64,000 nt of DNA from Reyranella sp. CPCC 100927 (GTDB taxonomy: Bacteria > Pseudomonadota > Alphaproteobacteria > Reyranellales > Reyranellaceae). Numbering within the stretch: position 1 is the stretch's first letter; every line of letters starts with the position of its first letter. Positions 55,780-63,630 of this stretch are shown piece after piece. Under the pieces are notes generated by a model. The model was given only the letters and a program-made list of their open reading frames with translations, was not told the DNA's origin and ran no database searches. The stretch is from NCBI RefSeq assembly GCF_007859315.1, contig NZ_VOHA01000001.1, forward strand, positions 620,001-684,000. Reading direction: 5' to 3'. The position numbers and the translations under genes were made by a program.

Positions 55780-56571
55780 TCAGTGGCTGGTCCCGAGATA
55801 GGCGGCGATCACCTCGGGGCTCGCCTTGACCTCGTCCGGCGTGCCGTCGCCGATCTTCTTGCCGTAATCGAGCACCACGACGCGGTCGGAGATGTCCATC
55901 ACCACGCCCATGTCGTGCTCGATCAGGCAGATGGTGGTGCCGAACTGGTCGTTGACGTCGAGAATGAAGCGGCACATGTCCTGCTTCTCCTCGAGGTTCA
56001 TGCCCGCCATCGGCTCGTCGAGCAGCAACAGCTCGGGCTCGGCCGCCAGTGCGCGGCCCAGTTCGACGCGTTTCTGCAAGCCGTAGGGCAGGCGGCCGAC
56101 CGGTACCTTGCGGATATGCTGGATCTCGAGGAAGTCGATGATGCGTTCGACGAAGGCGCGGTGCTCGTTCTCCTCGCGCTGCGCCGGTCCCCAGTGCAGG
56201 GCCTGGGCCAGCAGGCCCGTCTTCATGCGCAGGTTGCGGCCGGTCATGATGTTGTCGAGCGTCGACATGCCCTTGAACAGGGCGATGTTCTGAAATGTAC
56301 GGGCGATGCCCTGTTCGGCCGCCTCGTGTGGGCGCATCTGCTGGCGCGTGACGCCCTTGTAGGTGATGCGGCCTTGCTGGGGGTGATAGAAGCCGTTGAT
56401 GCAGTTCAGCATCGACGACTTGCCGGCGCCGTTGGGACCGATGATGGCGCGGATCTCGCCCTTGTGGATGTCGAAGCTGATGTCGGTAAGCGCCTTCACG
56501 CCGCCGAAGCTGAGCGAAATGTTCTCGAGCGCCAGCAGGACTTCGGCCGTTGCGTGCGAGGTGCGCGCCAT
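55780..56571 (-). CDS. livG: ABC ATP-binding protein LivG, second Liv system
   Basis: This is a 263-residue ATPase. Walker A is GPNGAGKSS, the Q-loop region is RTFQNIALFKGM, the signature is LPYGLQKRVELGRALAAEPE, Walker B is LLLLDEPMAGMNLEEKQD and the switch is CLIEHDMGVVMDI. The signature LPYGLQKRVEL is the normal LivG form and contrasts with the degenerate motif of the first operon. It starts 5 bases after the ligase stop, so ligase and transporter are in one operon. Confidence 0.94.
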   Translation of the reverse strand: MARTSHATAEVLLALENISLSFGGVKALTDISFDIHKGEIRAIIGPNGAGKSSMLNCINGFYHPQQGRITYKGVTRQQMRPHEAAEQGIARTFQNIALFKGMSTLDNIMTGRNLRMKTGLLAQALHWGPAQREENEHRAFVERIIDFLEIQHIRKVPVGRLPYGLQKRVELGRALAAEPELLLLDEPMAGMNLEEKQDMCRFILDVNDQFGTTICLIEHDMGVVMDISDRVVVLDYGKKIGDGTPDEVKASPEVIAAYLGTSH

Positions 56572-56576
56572 GATGC

Positions 56577-58544
56577 TCAGGCCGCCTTGCGCACGGTGGG
56601 TGTCGCGGCGTCACCCACGCCGCGGATCGCGACGTCGCCCTCGACCATGCCCTTGCGTCCATCTTCAAAGGTGACTTCGGTCCGCAGATGCACCGTCGTG
56701 CGGCCGTCATAGAGTGCCGCGATCAGGTCGGCGTAGCGCTCGCCGACGAAGCCGCGCCGCACCTTACGGGTGCGTGTCAGTTCTCCGTCGTCGGCATCCA
56801 GCAGCTTGGGCAGGATCAGGAAGCGTTTGACCTGGGCGCCGGCCATGCGTGGGTCCTGGGCGAGGTCGCGGTTGACCTGGGCAACCTGCTCGGCGATCAG
56901 GTCATGAACCTCGGGACGAGACGCCAGCTCCTGGTAGCTGGCGTAGGCGATATCGTGGCGCTCGGCCCAGTTGCCGACCGCGGTCAGGTCGATGTTGATC
57001 AGCGCCGTCACGAAGTCGCGCTTGTCGCCATAGGCGACGGCTTCGTTGATATGAGGAAAGAACTTCAGCTTGTTCTCGATGAATTTCGGCGCGAACAGCG
57101 TGCCGTCGGTCAGGCGGCCGACATCCTTGGCGCGATCGATGATGTGCAGGTGGCCGTCGTCGTCGATGTAGCCGGCGTCACCCGAATGCACCCAGCCGTC
57201 GGCGGTCTTGGTCTCCGCCGTCGCCTCCGGGTTCTTGTAGTACTCGTGGAACACGCCGGGGCCACGGAACATCACCTCGCCGCTGTCGGCGATGCGCAGC
57301 TCGACATCGGGGACGACCTTGCCGACCGTCTCCAGCCGCACGTCGCGGTTGGGGTGGATGGTGACGAAGACGCTCGCCTCGGTCTGCCCGTACAGCTGCT
57401 TCATGTTGATGCCGAGCGAGCGGTAAAAGTTGAAGATGTCCGGGCCGACCGCTTCGCCTGCGGTATAGGCCACCCGCACGCGCGACAGGCCCAGCGTGTT
57501 CTTCAGCGGCCCGTACACGAGCACGTCGCCCAGGCCATAGAGCAGCCGATCGCCGAGGCTCACGGGCCTGCCGTCGAGCAGCTCGCCGCCGACTCGACGC
57601 GCCAGCGCCATGAACGTACGGAACATCCAGCGCTTGGCGGCACCGGCGTCCTCCATGCGGATCATCACGTTGGTGATGATGTTCTCCAGGATGCGCGGCG
57701 GCGCGAAGTAATAGGTCGGGCCGATTTCGCGCAGGTCGGTCTGCACGGTGGCGGCTGATTCCGGACAGTTCACCGTGAAGCCGGTAATCAGCCCCTGGGC
57801 ATACGAGAAGATGTGATCGCCGACCCAGGCCATCGGCAGGTAGCACAGCAACTCGTCGCGCTCGGTGAGCCCCTCGACCCTGGCGGCATTCTCGGCGCTC
57901 TTGCGCAGGTTGTCGTAGGTCAGCACCACGCCCTTGGGCCGCCCGGTGGTGCCCGACGTGTAAAGCATCACCGAAGCATCGCTGCCGCGGCCCTGGGCGA
58001 TCTCGCCGTCGAGGAATTCAGGTTTTGCCTGCTGCAGGGCGCGGCCCTTCTCCTGGACCTCCTGGTAGGACAGCAGTCCTTCGTAGTCGCCCAGACCGCG
58101 TTCGTCCTCGTAGATCAACGTCTGCAGGCCGGACACCTGGGTGCGGATCTCGAGCAGCTTGTCGATCTGCTCCTGGTCCTCGGCCAGCGCGAAGCGCGCC
58201 TCGGCATGCTCGACGACGTAGGCCATCTCGGTCGCGACCGAGTCCTGGTAGACCGGCACGGGAATGCCGCCCAGCATCTGCGCCGCATTCATCGCCCAGT
58301 AGAGCCGCGGACGGTTGTCGCCGACGATGATCAACTTGTCGCCACGCGCGAAACCCAGGGACGCCAAACCGGCGGCGAAGGCGCGCGTCTCTTCGTACAC
58401 TTGGCGCCACGTGTAGATCTGCCAGATGCCGAGATCCTTCTCGCGGTAGGCCGGACGGTCTGCACGCTGGCGGGCGTTCTGGGCAAGAATCTGCGGAAAC
58501 GTCTGGGCCGGTGTGGCGGCGGTGCTCGTCGTCTCCAGCCTCAT
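56577..58544 (-). CDS. long-chain acyl-CoA synthetase-like AMP-forming ligase
   Basis: This is a 655-residue adenylate-forming ligase of the large (FadD15-like) group. The ATP motif is MLYTSGTTGRPKGVVLTYDN (about residue 190), followed by LCYLPMAWVGDHIFSYAQGL, IGPTYYFAPPRILENIITNV, the adenine motif MKQLYGQTEASVF, and the hinge HSGDAGYIDDDGHLHIIDRA. The lid ends before a long C-terminal part. ATG 58544 has GAGGGA upstream; an open frame continues to 59912 opposite the GntR gene and is rejected. First gene of the second Liv operon, so it probably activates the acid that the transporter imports. Confidence 0.92.
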   Translation of the reverse strand: MRLETTSTAATPAQTFPQILAQNARQRADRPAYREKDLGIWQIYTWRQVYEETRAFAAGLASLGFARGDKLIIVGDNRPRLYWAMNAAQMLGGIPVPVYQDSVATEMAYVVEHAEARFALAEDQEQIDKLLEIRTQVSGLQTLIYEDERGLGDYEGLLSYQEVQEKGRALQQAKPEFLDGEIAQGRGSDASVMLYTSGTTGRPKGVVLTYDNLRKSAENAARVEGLTERDELLCYLPMAWVGDHIFSYAQGLITGFTVNCPESAATVQTDLREIGPTYYFAPPRILENIITNVMIRMEDAGAAKRWMFRTFMALARRVGGELLDGRPVSLGDRLLYGLGDVLVYGPLKNTLGLSRVRVAYTAGEAVGPDIFNFYRSLGINMKQLYGQTEASVFVTIHPNRDVRLETVGKVVPDVELRIADSGEVMFRGPGVFHEYYKNPEATAETKTADGWVHSGDAGYIDDDGHLHIIDRAKDVGRLTDGTLFAPKFIENKLKFFPHINEAVAYGDKRDFVTALINIDLTAVGNWAERHDIAYASYQELASRPEVHDLIAEQVAQVNRDLAQDPRMAGAQVKRFLILPKLLDADDGELTRTRKVRRGFVGERYADLIAALYDGRTTVHLRTEVTFEDGRKGMVEGDVAIRGVGDAATPTVRKAA

Positions 58545-58799
58545 GCGCGTTCCCTCATGCTGCCCCGTCACATTTCTTGTGCCCTGTCGTCGGGTTTTGT
58601 CGCGCGACAGCAGCGAAAGAGGTGGATGGGCGAGACGTGCTGGCCTTTTGTTGCGTTGCACCATTTGTTTTTGCAACGCGGCTTTGCACAGTCGCGGTAG
58701 GTAACTGACGCCCCGGTGAGGGTCAAGGCAACTCTTTGCGGGCGTTTGTCGCAGTGTGGTGCGCCCATGGGTTGACCGCCAGGGATCGTCGTCATTAAG

Positions 58800-58811
58800 A
58801 TTGTAAACAAT
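58800..58811. promoter_or_regulatory. candidate GntR operator at the GntR start
   Basis: ATTGTAAACAAT, an ATTGT-N2-ACAAT palindrome like FCD-subfamily GntR sites, directly abuts the ATG of the GntR gene at 58812. It occupies the place where a ribosome site would be. I infer autoregulation. Confidence 0.5.
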
Positions 58812-59579
58812 ATGAAAGAGAACATCGATGCGGCTGCATCGCCACCGATGGTTGATCCGGATGATCCGCCAGCAGCACAGGCGCGCGACGGCTACGTCGC
58901 CTTTCGCTGGTTCGGTGCGACGCCACGGTTGACCTTGTCGCTGCCCGAGCAGATCGCCGCTCGTATCGGCGATCGCATCATCGACGGCACTTACGCGCCG
59001 GGCGAACGGCTGGTTGAGCAGGATCTTGCCGCCGCGTTTGCGGTGAGTCGCGGCCCGATCCGCGAGGGCCTGCGGCTCTTGGAGAAAGAAGGCCTCGTTC
59101 GCATCCACGCACGGCGCGGCGCCGAGGTGACCCGGTTGAGCGCGCAGGAGGTCGCCGAGACGTTCGAGGTGCGGGCCGGGCTGTTCGCGATCGTTTCGCG
59201 CCGGCTGGCCGAGCGCCGCGATCCGGTCCTGCTGCGCAACTACCGTGCTGCGGTCGAGGAACTGGCCCGCCATGTCGACGATGTCGACGGTACGGCCTAT
59301 GCCGAGACTGTGTTTCGCGCCAGCCTGATGTCGGCGCGCGCCTGCGGCAACGCGCGGCTCGCCGATCTTGCGATCTCGCTGTCGTTGCAGACGCTGCGCT
59401 ACACGCGCCTGTCGCTGGCGTCGGTCGAACGCCGGCGCCGCTCGCTGGCACTGTGGCAGGCCGCCCTGGCGGCCCTGGAAGCCGGCGACGCCGATGCCGC
59501 CGAAGCCGCCTCGCGCGGCCGCATCGAGGATTCCATGCGCGGTGCCATCGCGGCGCTGGCCGCCGACGCCACGGCTTAG
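58812..59579 (+). CDS. GntR-family regulator (FCD domain)
   Basis: This is a 255-residue regulator. The winged helix-turn-helix (about 45-110) contains QIAARIGDRIIDGTYAPGER, the LAAAFAVSRGPIREGLRLLE helix pair and the wing VRIHARRGAEVTRL. The FCD sensor (about 115-250) begins SAQEVAETFEVRAGLFAIVS. The FCD domain senses carboxylates. There is no clear ribosome site before ATG 58812, because an operator-like palindrome lies there. It heads an operon with Bug receptor, dioxygenase and phosphotransferase genes (gaps of 13, 9 and -1 bases). Confidence 0.92.
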   Translation: MKENIDAAASPPMVDPDDPPAAQARDGYVAFRWFGATPRLTLSLPEQIAARIGDRIIDGTYAPGERLVEQDLAAAFAVSRGPIREGLRLLEKEGLVRIHARRGAEVTRLSAQEVAETFEVRAGLFAIVSRRLAERRDPVLLRNYRAAVEELARHVDDVDGTAYAETVFRASLMSARACGNARLADLAISLSLQTLRYTRLSLASVERRRRSLALWQAALAALEAGDADAAEAASRGRIEDSMRGAIAALAADATA

Positions 59580-59592
59580 GGGGCGCCACGTC

Positions 59593-60564
59593 ATGCTCAG
59601 TCGACGCGCATGGTTGACGGGAGCGGCGGTTGGCGCCGTGGCGATGCCCTGGGTGGCGCAGGCGCAGGGTTTCCCCAGGGATCGTGTGACCATCATCACG
59701 TCGCTGCCGGCCGGCAGCTCGGTCGATGTCACCACCCGGATCGTGGCCGAGAAGCTGAGCCAGATGTGGCGCCAGCCGATCGTGGTCGACAACCGCGGCG
59801 GCGCCAACGGGCTGATCGCCTGTGAATTGGTGGCGCGTGCGCGGCCCGATGGGCTGACGTTGCTGGCGACGTCGGCGATGACGCATGCCGCCAACCCGGC
59901 ACTGTACGACAAGCTGCCCTACGATCCGGTCAACGATTTCGTGCCGGTGCTGCGCGTGGGCATGTCGCCCTTCATCCTGATGAGCAGCAAGGCGCTGCCG
60001 CCGACGTCGCTGCTGGAACTGGTCGCTTTCCTGAAGAAGGAACCGGGTCGTCATCATTTCGGCGCCGGCAGCCTGCCGTCGCGCATTGCCTCGGAGATGT
60101 TTCGCCAGCAGGCCGGCGTCGACATCGTGCATGTCGGCTACAAGGGCAACCAGCAGGCCTTCCCCGATCTGACGGAGGGACGCATATCGCTGATGACGGT
60201 CGACGTGGTGGGCGCCAAGCCGCTGGTCGATCGTGACGCGGTGCGGGCACTGGCGGTCACTTACGCCACGCGCTATCCCACGGTACCCTCGGTGCCGACC
60301 AGCGCCGAAGCCGGCATGGCGGGATTCGAACTGACGACATGGTCGGGCCTCTACGCGCCGCGCGCGACGCCGACCGAGATCGTCGAGCGGATCGCCCGTG
60401 ATGCCGCCGCAGCGATTGACGCGCCTGACGTGCGGGCCCGGCTTGATGCGCTGGGCGGTGGTCCGCGCGAGCTGGCATTGACCGACGCGTTCGGGCGCTT
60501 CACCCGCAGCGAGATCGATCGCTGGGGCAAGATCATCCGGTCCGCTGGACTGAAAGTCGAATAG
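59593..60564 (+). CDS. Bug/TctC-family receptor of the GntR operon
   Basis: This is a 323-residue solute receptor with a twin-arginine-like signal (MLSRRAWLTGAAVGAVAMPW, cleavage near AQAQ). Hallmarks are RVTIITSLPAGSSVDVTTRI, QPIVVDNRGGANGLIACELV, ARPDGLTLLATSAMTHAANP and HVGYKGNQQAFPDLTEGRIS. ATG 59593 is 13 bases after the GntR stop; the open frame upstream overlaps that gene. The operon lacks TctAB, so it must borrow a membrane pair. It probably imports the substrate of the next gene. Confidence 0.93.
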   Translation: MLSRRAWLTGAAVGAVAMPWVAQAQGFPRDRVTIITSLPAGSSVDVTTRIVAEKLSQMWRQPIVVDNRGGANGLIACELVARARPDGLTLLATSAMTHAANPALYDKLPYDPVNDFVPVLRVGMSPFILMSSKALPPTSLLELVAFLKKEPGRHHFGAGSLPSRIASEMFRQQAGVDIVHVGYKGNQQAFPDLTEGRISLMTVDVVGAKPLVDRDAVRALAVTYATRYPTVPSVPTSAEAGMAGFELTTWSGLYAPRATPTEIVERIARDAAAAIDAPDVRARLDALGGGPRELALTDAFGRFTRSEIDRWGKIIRSAGLKVE

Positions 60565-60573
60565 GAGGACACC

Positions 60574-61461
60574 ATGCAGAGCACGAGCCTGCGCGGCAAC
60601 CGCGGCCCCCGCTACAAGCAGGGCGCACGCGATGCGACACCCTACGAGAGCATCGTGGTGCGCAAGCTGACGCCGATCATCGGCGCCGAGATCGACGGCA
60701 TCGACCTGGCACAGCCGCTGTCGAACCGCACGCAGGACGAGATCCACCGTGCGTTGGCCGAGAACCTGGTGATTTTCTTTCGCGACCAGACGCTGACGCC
60801 GGACCAGCATGTGGCTTTCGGCCGCCGGTTCGGCGACCTGCATGTGCACCCCGCCGCGCCGCACGAGGCTGGTCGTCCCGAGTTGATGATCGTGGCCGCC
60901 GACGAGAACTCGACGCGCGCCAACGGCGAGGGCTGGCACACCGACGTCTCGTGCGAAGCCGAGCCGCCGATGGGCAGCATTCTCTACATCAAGGAGTGTC
61001 CCGACGAGGGTGGCGACACCTTGTTCGCCAGCATGTACGCCGCGTACGAGGCGCTGTCGGACCGCATGAAGGCCTATCTCGAGGGCCTTACCGCGGTCCA
61101 TGACGGCGAGCATGTCTATCGCGGCACTTACGCCAATCTCGGCGTTGCCGATAAACCCGCCTATCCGCGCGCCGAGCACCCCGTCGTGCGCACGCATCCG
61201 GTGACCGGCCGCAAGGGCCTCTATGTCAACCGCGGCTTCACGGTACGTATCAACGGCATCCCGCGCGATGAGAGCGATGGCATCCTGCGCTATCTCTACG
61301 AGCACATGGAGAACCCGCTGTTCCAGTGCCGCTTCCGCTGGCGTCCCAACTCGATCGCGTTCTGGGACAATCGCTGCGCCCAGCATCGCGCCATGTGGGA
61401 CTACTGGCCGCACCGGCGCTACGGCAACCGCGTGACCGTTGCCGGCAACAAGCCGTACTGA
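60574..61461 (+). CDS. TauD/TfdA-family Fe(II)/2-oxoglutarate dioxygenase
   Basis: This is a 295-residue dioxygenase. The HxD motif is WHTDVSCEAEPPMGSILYIK, the distal histidine lies in DNRCAQHRAMWDYWPHRRYG, and the arginine after it in RRYGNR fits 2-oxoglutarate binding. The N-terminal GAEIDGIDLAQPLS and FFRDQTLTPDQHVAFGRRFG stretches are diagnostic of the TauD/TfdA branch that hydroxylates sulfonates, phenoxyacetates or amino-acid derivatives. AGGAGG precedes ATG 60574. It ends by sharing one base with the phosphotransferase start (TGATG). Confidence 0.93.
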   Translation: MQSTSLRGNRGPRYKQGARDATPYESIVVRKLTPIIGAEIDGIDLAQPLSNRTQDEIHRALAENLVIFFRDQTLTPDQHVAFGRRFGDLHVHPAAPHEAGRPELMIVAADENSTRANGEGWHTDVSCEAEPPMGSILYIKECPDEGGDTLFASMYAAYEALSDRMKAYLEGLTAVHDGEHVYRGTYANLGVADKPAYPRAEHPVVRTHPVTGRKGLYVNRGFTVRINGIPRDESDGILRYLYEHMENPLFQCRFRWRPNSIAFWDNRCAQHRAMWDYWPHRRYGNRVTVAGNKPY

Positions 61462-62249
61462 TGGAAGAACCCGATGTTCCGCTGACGGGCGGCGGCCGCA
61501 CCGCGGTGGCGCGCCGCGGTGGCGTCGTCCATCGCGAGACCGGGCCATGGGCGCCGTCGGTCCATGCGCTGCTGCGCCACCTGGAGGCATCCGGCTTCGA
61601 GGCTGCGCCGCGGGTCGTCGGCACCGGCTTCGATGCCGACGGTCGCGAGATGCTTACCTACATCGAGGGCGAAATCGTGAACCCGGCGCCGTGGACCGAC
61701 GCGGCGATCACCGCCGTCGGTCGCATGATTCGCCGGCTGCATGATGCGACCGCGACGTTCGTACCGCCTGATGGCGCAACGTGGCGGCCATGGTTCGGGC
61801 GTGACATCGGTGATGGCCGTCGGATCGTCGGCCATTGCGATGCCGCGCCCTGGAACATCGTCGCCCGCAATGGCCATCCCGTTGCGCTGATCGACTGGGA
61901 AGTGGCGGGACCGGTCGATCCGTTGACCGAACTGGCGCAGGTCGCGTGGAACAACGCCCATCTCTACGACGACGATGTGGCGGCGATGAACGGACTGCCC
62001 GATGCCCCGGTCCGTATCACCCAGGTGCGTCTGCTGGCCGATGGGTATGGCCTGCCGGCGCCAGACCGACAGAAGCTGACGGCCCGCATCATCGACGTCG
62101 CCGCCCTGAGCGCCGCCAACGAGGTGATCGAGCAGCAGATCACACCCGACACCGAGCATGCTCCACGCGTGTGGGGCATCGCCTGGCAGGCCCGCAGCGT
62201 GGCCTGGATGATCCGCCATCGCGCGCTGATCGAAAGAGCGCTTGCCTAG
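61461..62249 (+). CDS. aminoglycoside-phosphotransferase-fold kinase
   Basis: This is a 262-residue small-molecule kinase of the APH/choline-kinase fold. The Brenner motif is GHCDAAPWNIV (H, D and N as required), the metal-binding acidic motif is VALIDWEVAGPVDPLTELAQ, and REMLTYIEGEIVNPAPWTDA forms the hinge. The N-terminal lobe is short. The start is ATG 61461 in a TGATG overlap with the dioxygenase stop, so translation is coupled. Its operon partners suggest it phosphorylates an alcohol or amine produced by the dioxygenase or a related substrate, not an antibiotic. Confidence 0.85.
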   Translation: MEEPDVPLTGGGRTAVARRGGVVHRETGPWAPSVHALLRHLEASGFEAAPRVVGTGFDADGREMLTYIEGEIVNPAPWTDAAITAVGRMIRRLHDATATFVPPDGATWRPWFGRDIGDGRRIVGHCDAAPWNIVARNGHPVALIDWEVAGPVDPLTELAQVAWNNAHLYDDDVAAMNGLPDAPVRITQVRLLADGYGLPAPDRQKLTARIIDVAALSAANEVIEQQITPDTEHAPRVWGIAWQARSVAWMIRHRALIERALA

Positions 62250-62253
62250 ATGA

Positions 62254-62352
62254 CTGGGAGCGCGGGTGTCCGCCCGCATCAGGGCGAAAGTAAAGCTGTC
62301 GCCTGCGCGCGTAGCGCCGATTTATGAGCGGCCCGGAGGTCCGTGCTCCCAG
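62254..62352. repeat. palindromic element, REPIN/BIME-like (type B, degenerate copy 3)
   Basis: Outer 12-base arms (CTGGGAGCGCGG at 62254-62265 and 62341-62352) match with one mismatch. The inner left part (GCGGG-TGTCCG-CCCGCATCA, then GGCGAAAG, CGCCTG and CGTAGCGCCGA) repeats the order of 33784-33850. It follows the phosphotransferase stop and could terminate that operon. Confidence 0.7.
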
Positions 62353-62479
62353 CAACCCAGGTTGACGCCTGCGGGCACTGGCATGCCGACGGTGTGTGTG
62401 TACCATGACTGCCGCGGGGTCGGTCACGACGCCTTCACCAGGGTCTTCGCCACGGCGAAAGCATCACAGGAAACGATCC

Positions 62480-63460
62480 ATGCCCCTTCCGCTCGACGAC
62501 AAGTTGCTGGTCGGCATCCAGACCATTCATCGCCGCACCGAACCCGCGACCGGGCCGTGGCTGCCGCAGATCGACGAACTGGTTTCGCTGACCGAACTTG
62601 TCGACCGCTGCGGCTACGACTCGCTGTGGGTCGGCGATCACATTGCCTTCGCGATTCCCATCCTCGACCCGCTGCTGCAACTGGCGCAGGCGGCGGTGGC
62701 GAGCCGCCGGTTGCTGCTGGGCACGGGCGTCTACCTGCTGCCGCTGCGCCATCCTGGTCCGATCGCCAAGCAGGTGTCGACACTCGATCATATGAGCGAG
62801 GGGCGGCTGATCTTCGGCGTCGGGGTCGGCGGTGAATTCCCGAAAGAATATGCGCTGGCCGGCGTGCCGATCGGCGAGCGCGGCGCACGCCTCTCCGAGG
62901 CGATCACGGTGCTGCGCAAGCTGTGGACCGGAGAACCGGTGGCGCACGAGGGCCGCTTCTATTCCTTCCCCGAGGTGCAGATGCAGCCGCCGGCGCGCCA
63001 GGCGGGCGGTCCACCGATCTGGTGCGGTGGCCGCTCGGAGGGTGCGCTCAAGCGCACCGCGCGCCTGGCCGATGGCTGGATGTCCTACGTCGTGACGCCG
63101 CAGATGTATCGCGACAGCCTGGCGACGATCGCCGCGGCGGCGGATGCGGCTGGTCGTAAGCTCACGCGCTTCGGCACCAGCCATCTGCTGTTCACGCGCC
63201 TGGACGCCACCTACGAGGCCGCGCTGGAGGCGGCAACGAAGACGCTGAGCGTGCGCTATGCGATGGACTTCCGCAAAGCCGCGCAGCGTTATTGCGCCCT
63301 GGGACCGCCAGCCCAGATCGCCGAACGCATCCGCGAATTCCATGCCGCCGGCGTGCGCCACCTGGTGCTCGATCTGGTCGGCCCCTACGAGGAACGCGAT
63401 GCGCAGATCGAGCGCGTTGCGGCCGAGGTGCTGCCCTTGTTGAAGGGCCTGAGGGGATAA
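62480..63460 (+). CDS. LLM-class flavin/F420-dependent oxidoreductase
   Basis: This is a 326-residue luciferase-like monooxygenase, distinct from the partial one at the left edge. The features are GYDSLWVGDHIAFAIPILDP near residue 40-60, SRRLLLGTGVYLLPLRHPGP, the FGVGVGGEFPKEYALAGVPI phosphate-loop region and PPIWCGGRSEGALKRTARLA. The last two suit the F420-dependent-like branch. ATG 62480 has AGGA 9 bases upstream; the 28 upstream codons are not conserved. It is separate from the preceding operon by the 62254 repeat. Substrate unknown. Confidence 0.93.
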   Translation: MPLPLDDKLLVGIQTIHRRTEPATGPWLPQIDELVSLTELVDRCGYDSLWVGDHIAFAIPILDPLLQLAQAAVASRRLLLGTGVYLLPLRHPGPIAKQVSTLDHMSEGRLIFGVGVGGEFPKEYALAGVPIGERGARLSEAITVLRKLWTGEPVAHEGRFYSFPEVQMQPPARQAGGPPIWCGGRSEGALKRTARLADGWMSYVVTPQMYRDSLATIAAAADAAGRKLTRFGTSHLLFTRLDATYEAALEAATKTLSVRYAMDFRKAAQRYCALGPPAQIAERIREFHAAGVRHLVLDLVGPYEERDAQIERVAAEVLPLLKGLRG

Positions 63461-63630
63461 CAAAGCGCGCTTGACGGCATGCGCTGCGCCGACGCAACGT
63501 AGGCCCGTGATGACGTCGATATGGTCCTTCGTGCGACTTACGATCACGGCCTCCTGAGCGGAGGCCGTTGCGGGCGGACGTGCATCGTCAGTCCGGCAGT
63601 CGCTGGTGTCATCGCTTCCGGAATCATCTC

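Noticed and set aside
58545-59912. 456-codon N-terminal extension of the acyl-CoA ligase frame.
   Set aside because: It is antisense to the GntR and Bug receptor genes and shows no conserved domain. The ligase family starts at 58544.
61461-62249. Antibiotic resistance phosphotransferase.
   Set aside because: The Brenner motif only proves the kinase fold. Operon context with a dioxygenase and solute receptor favours a metabolic kinase.
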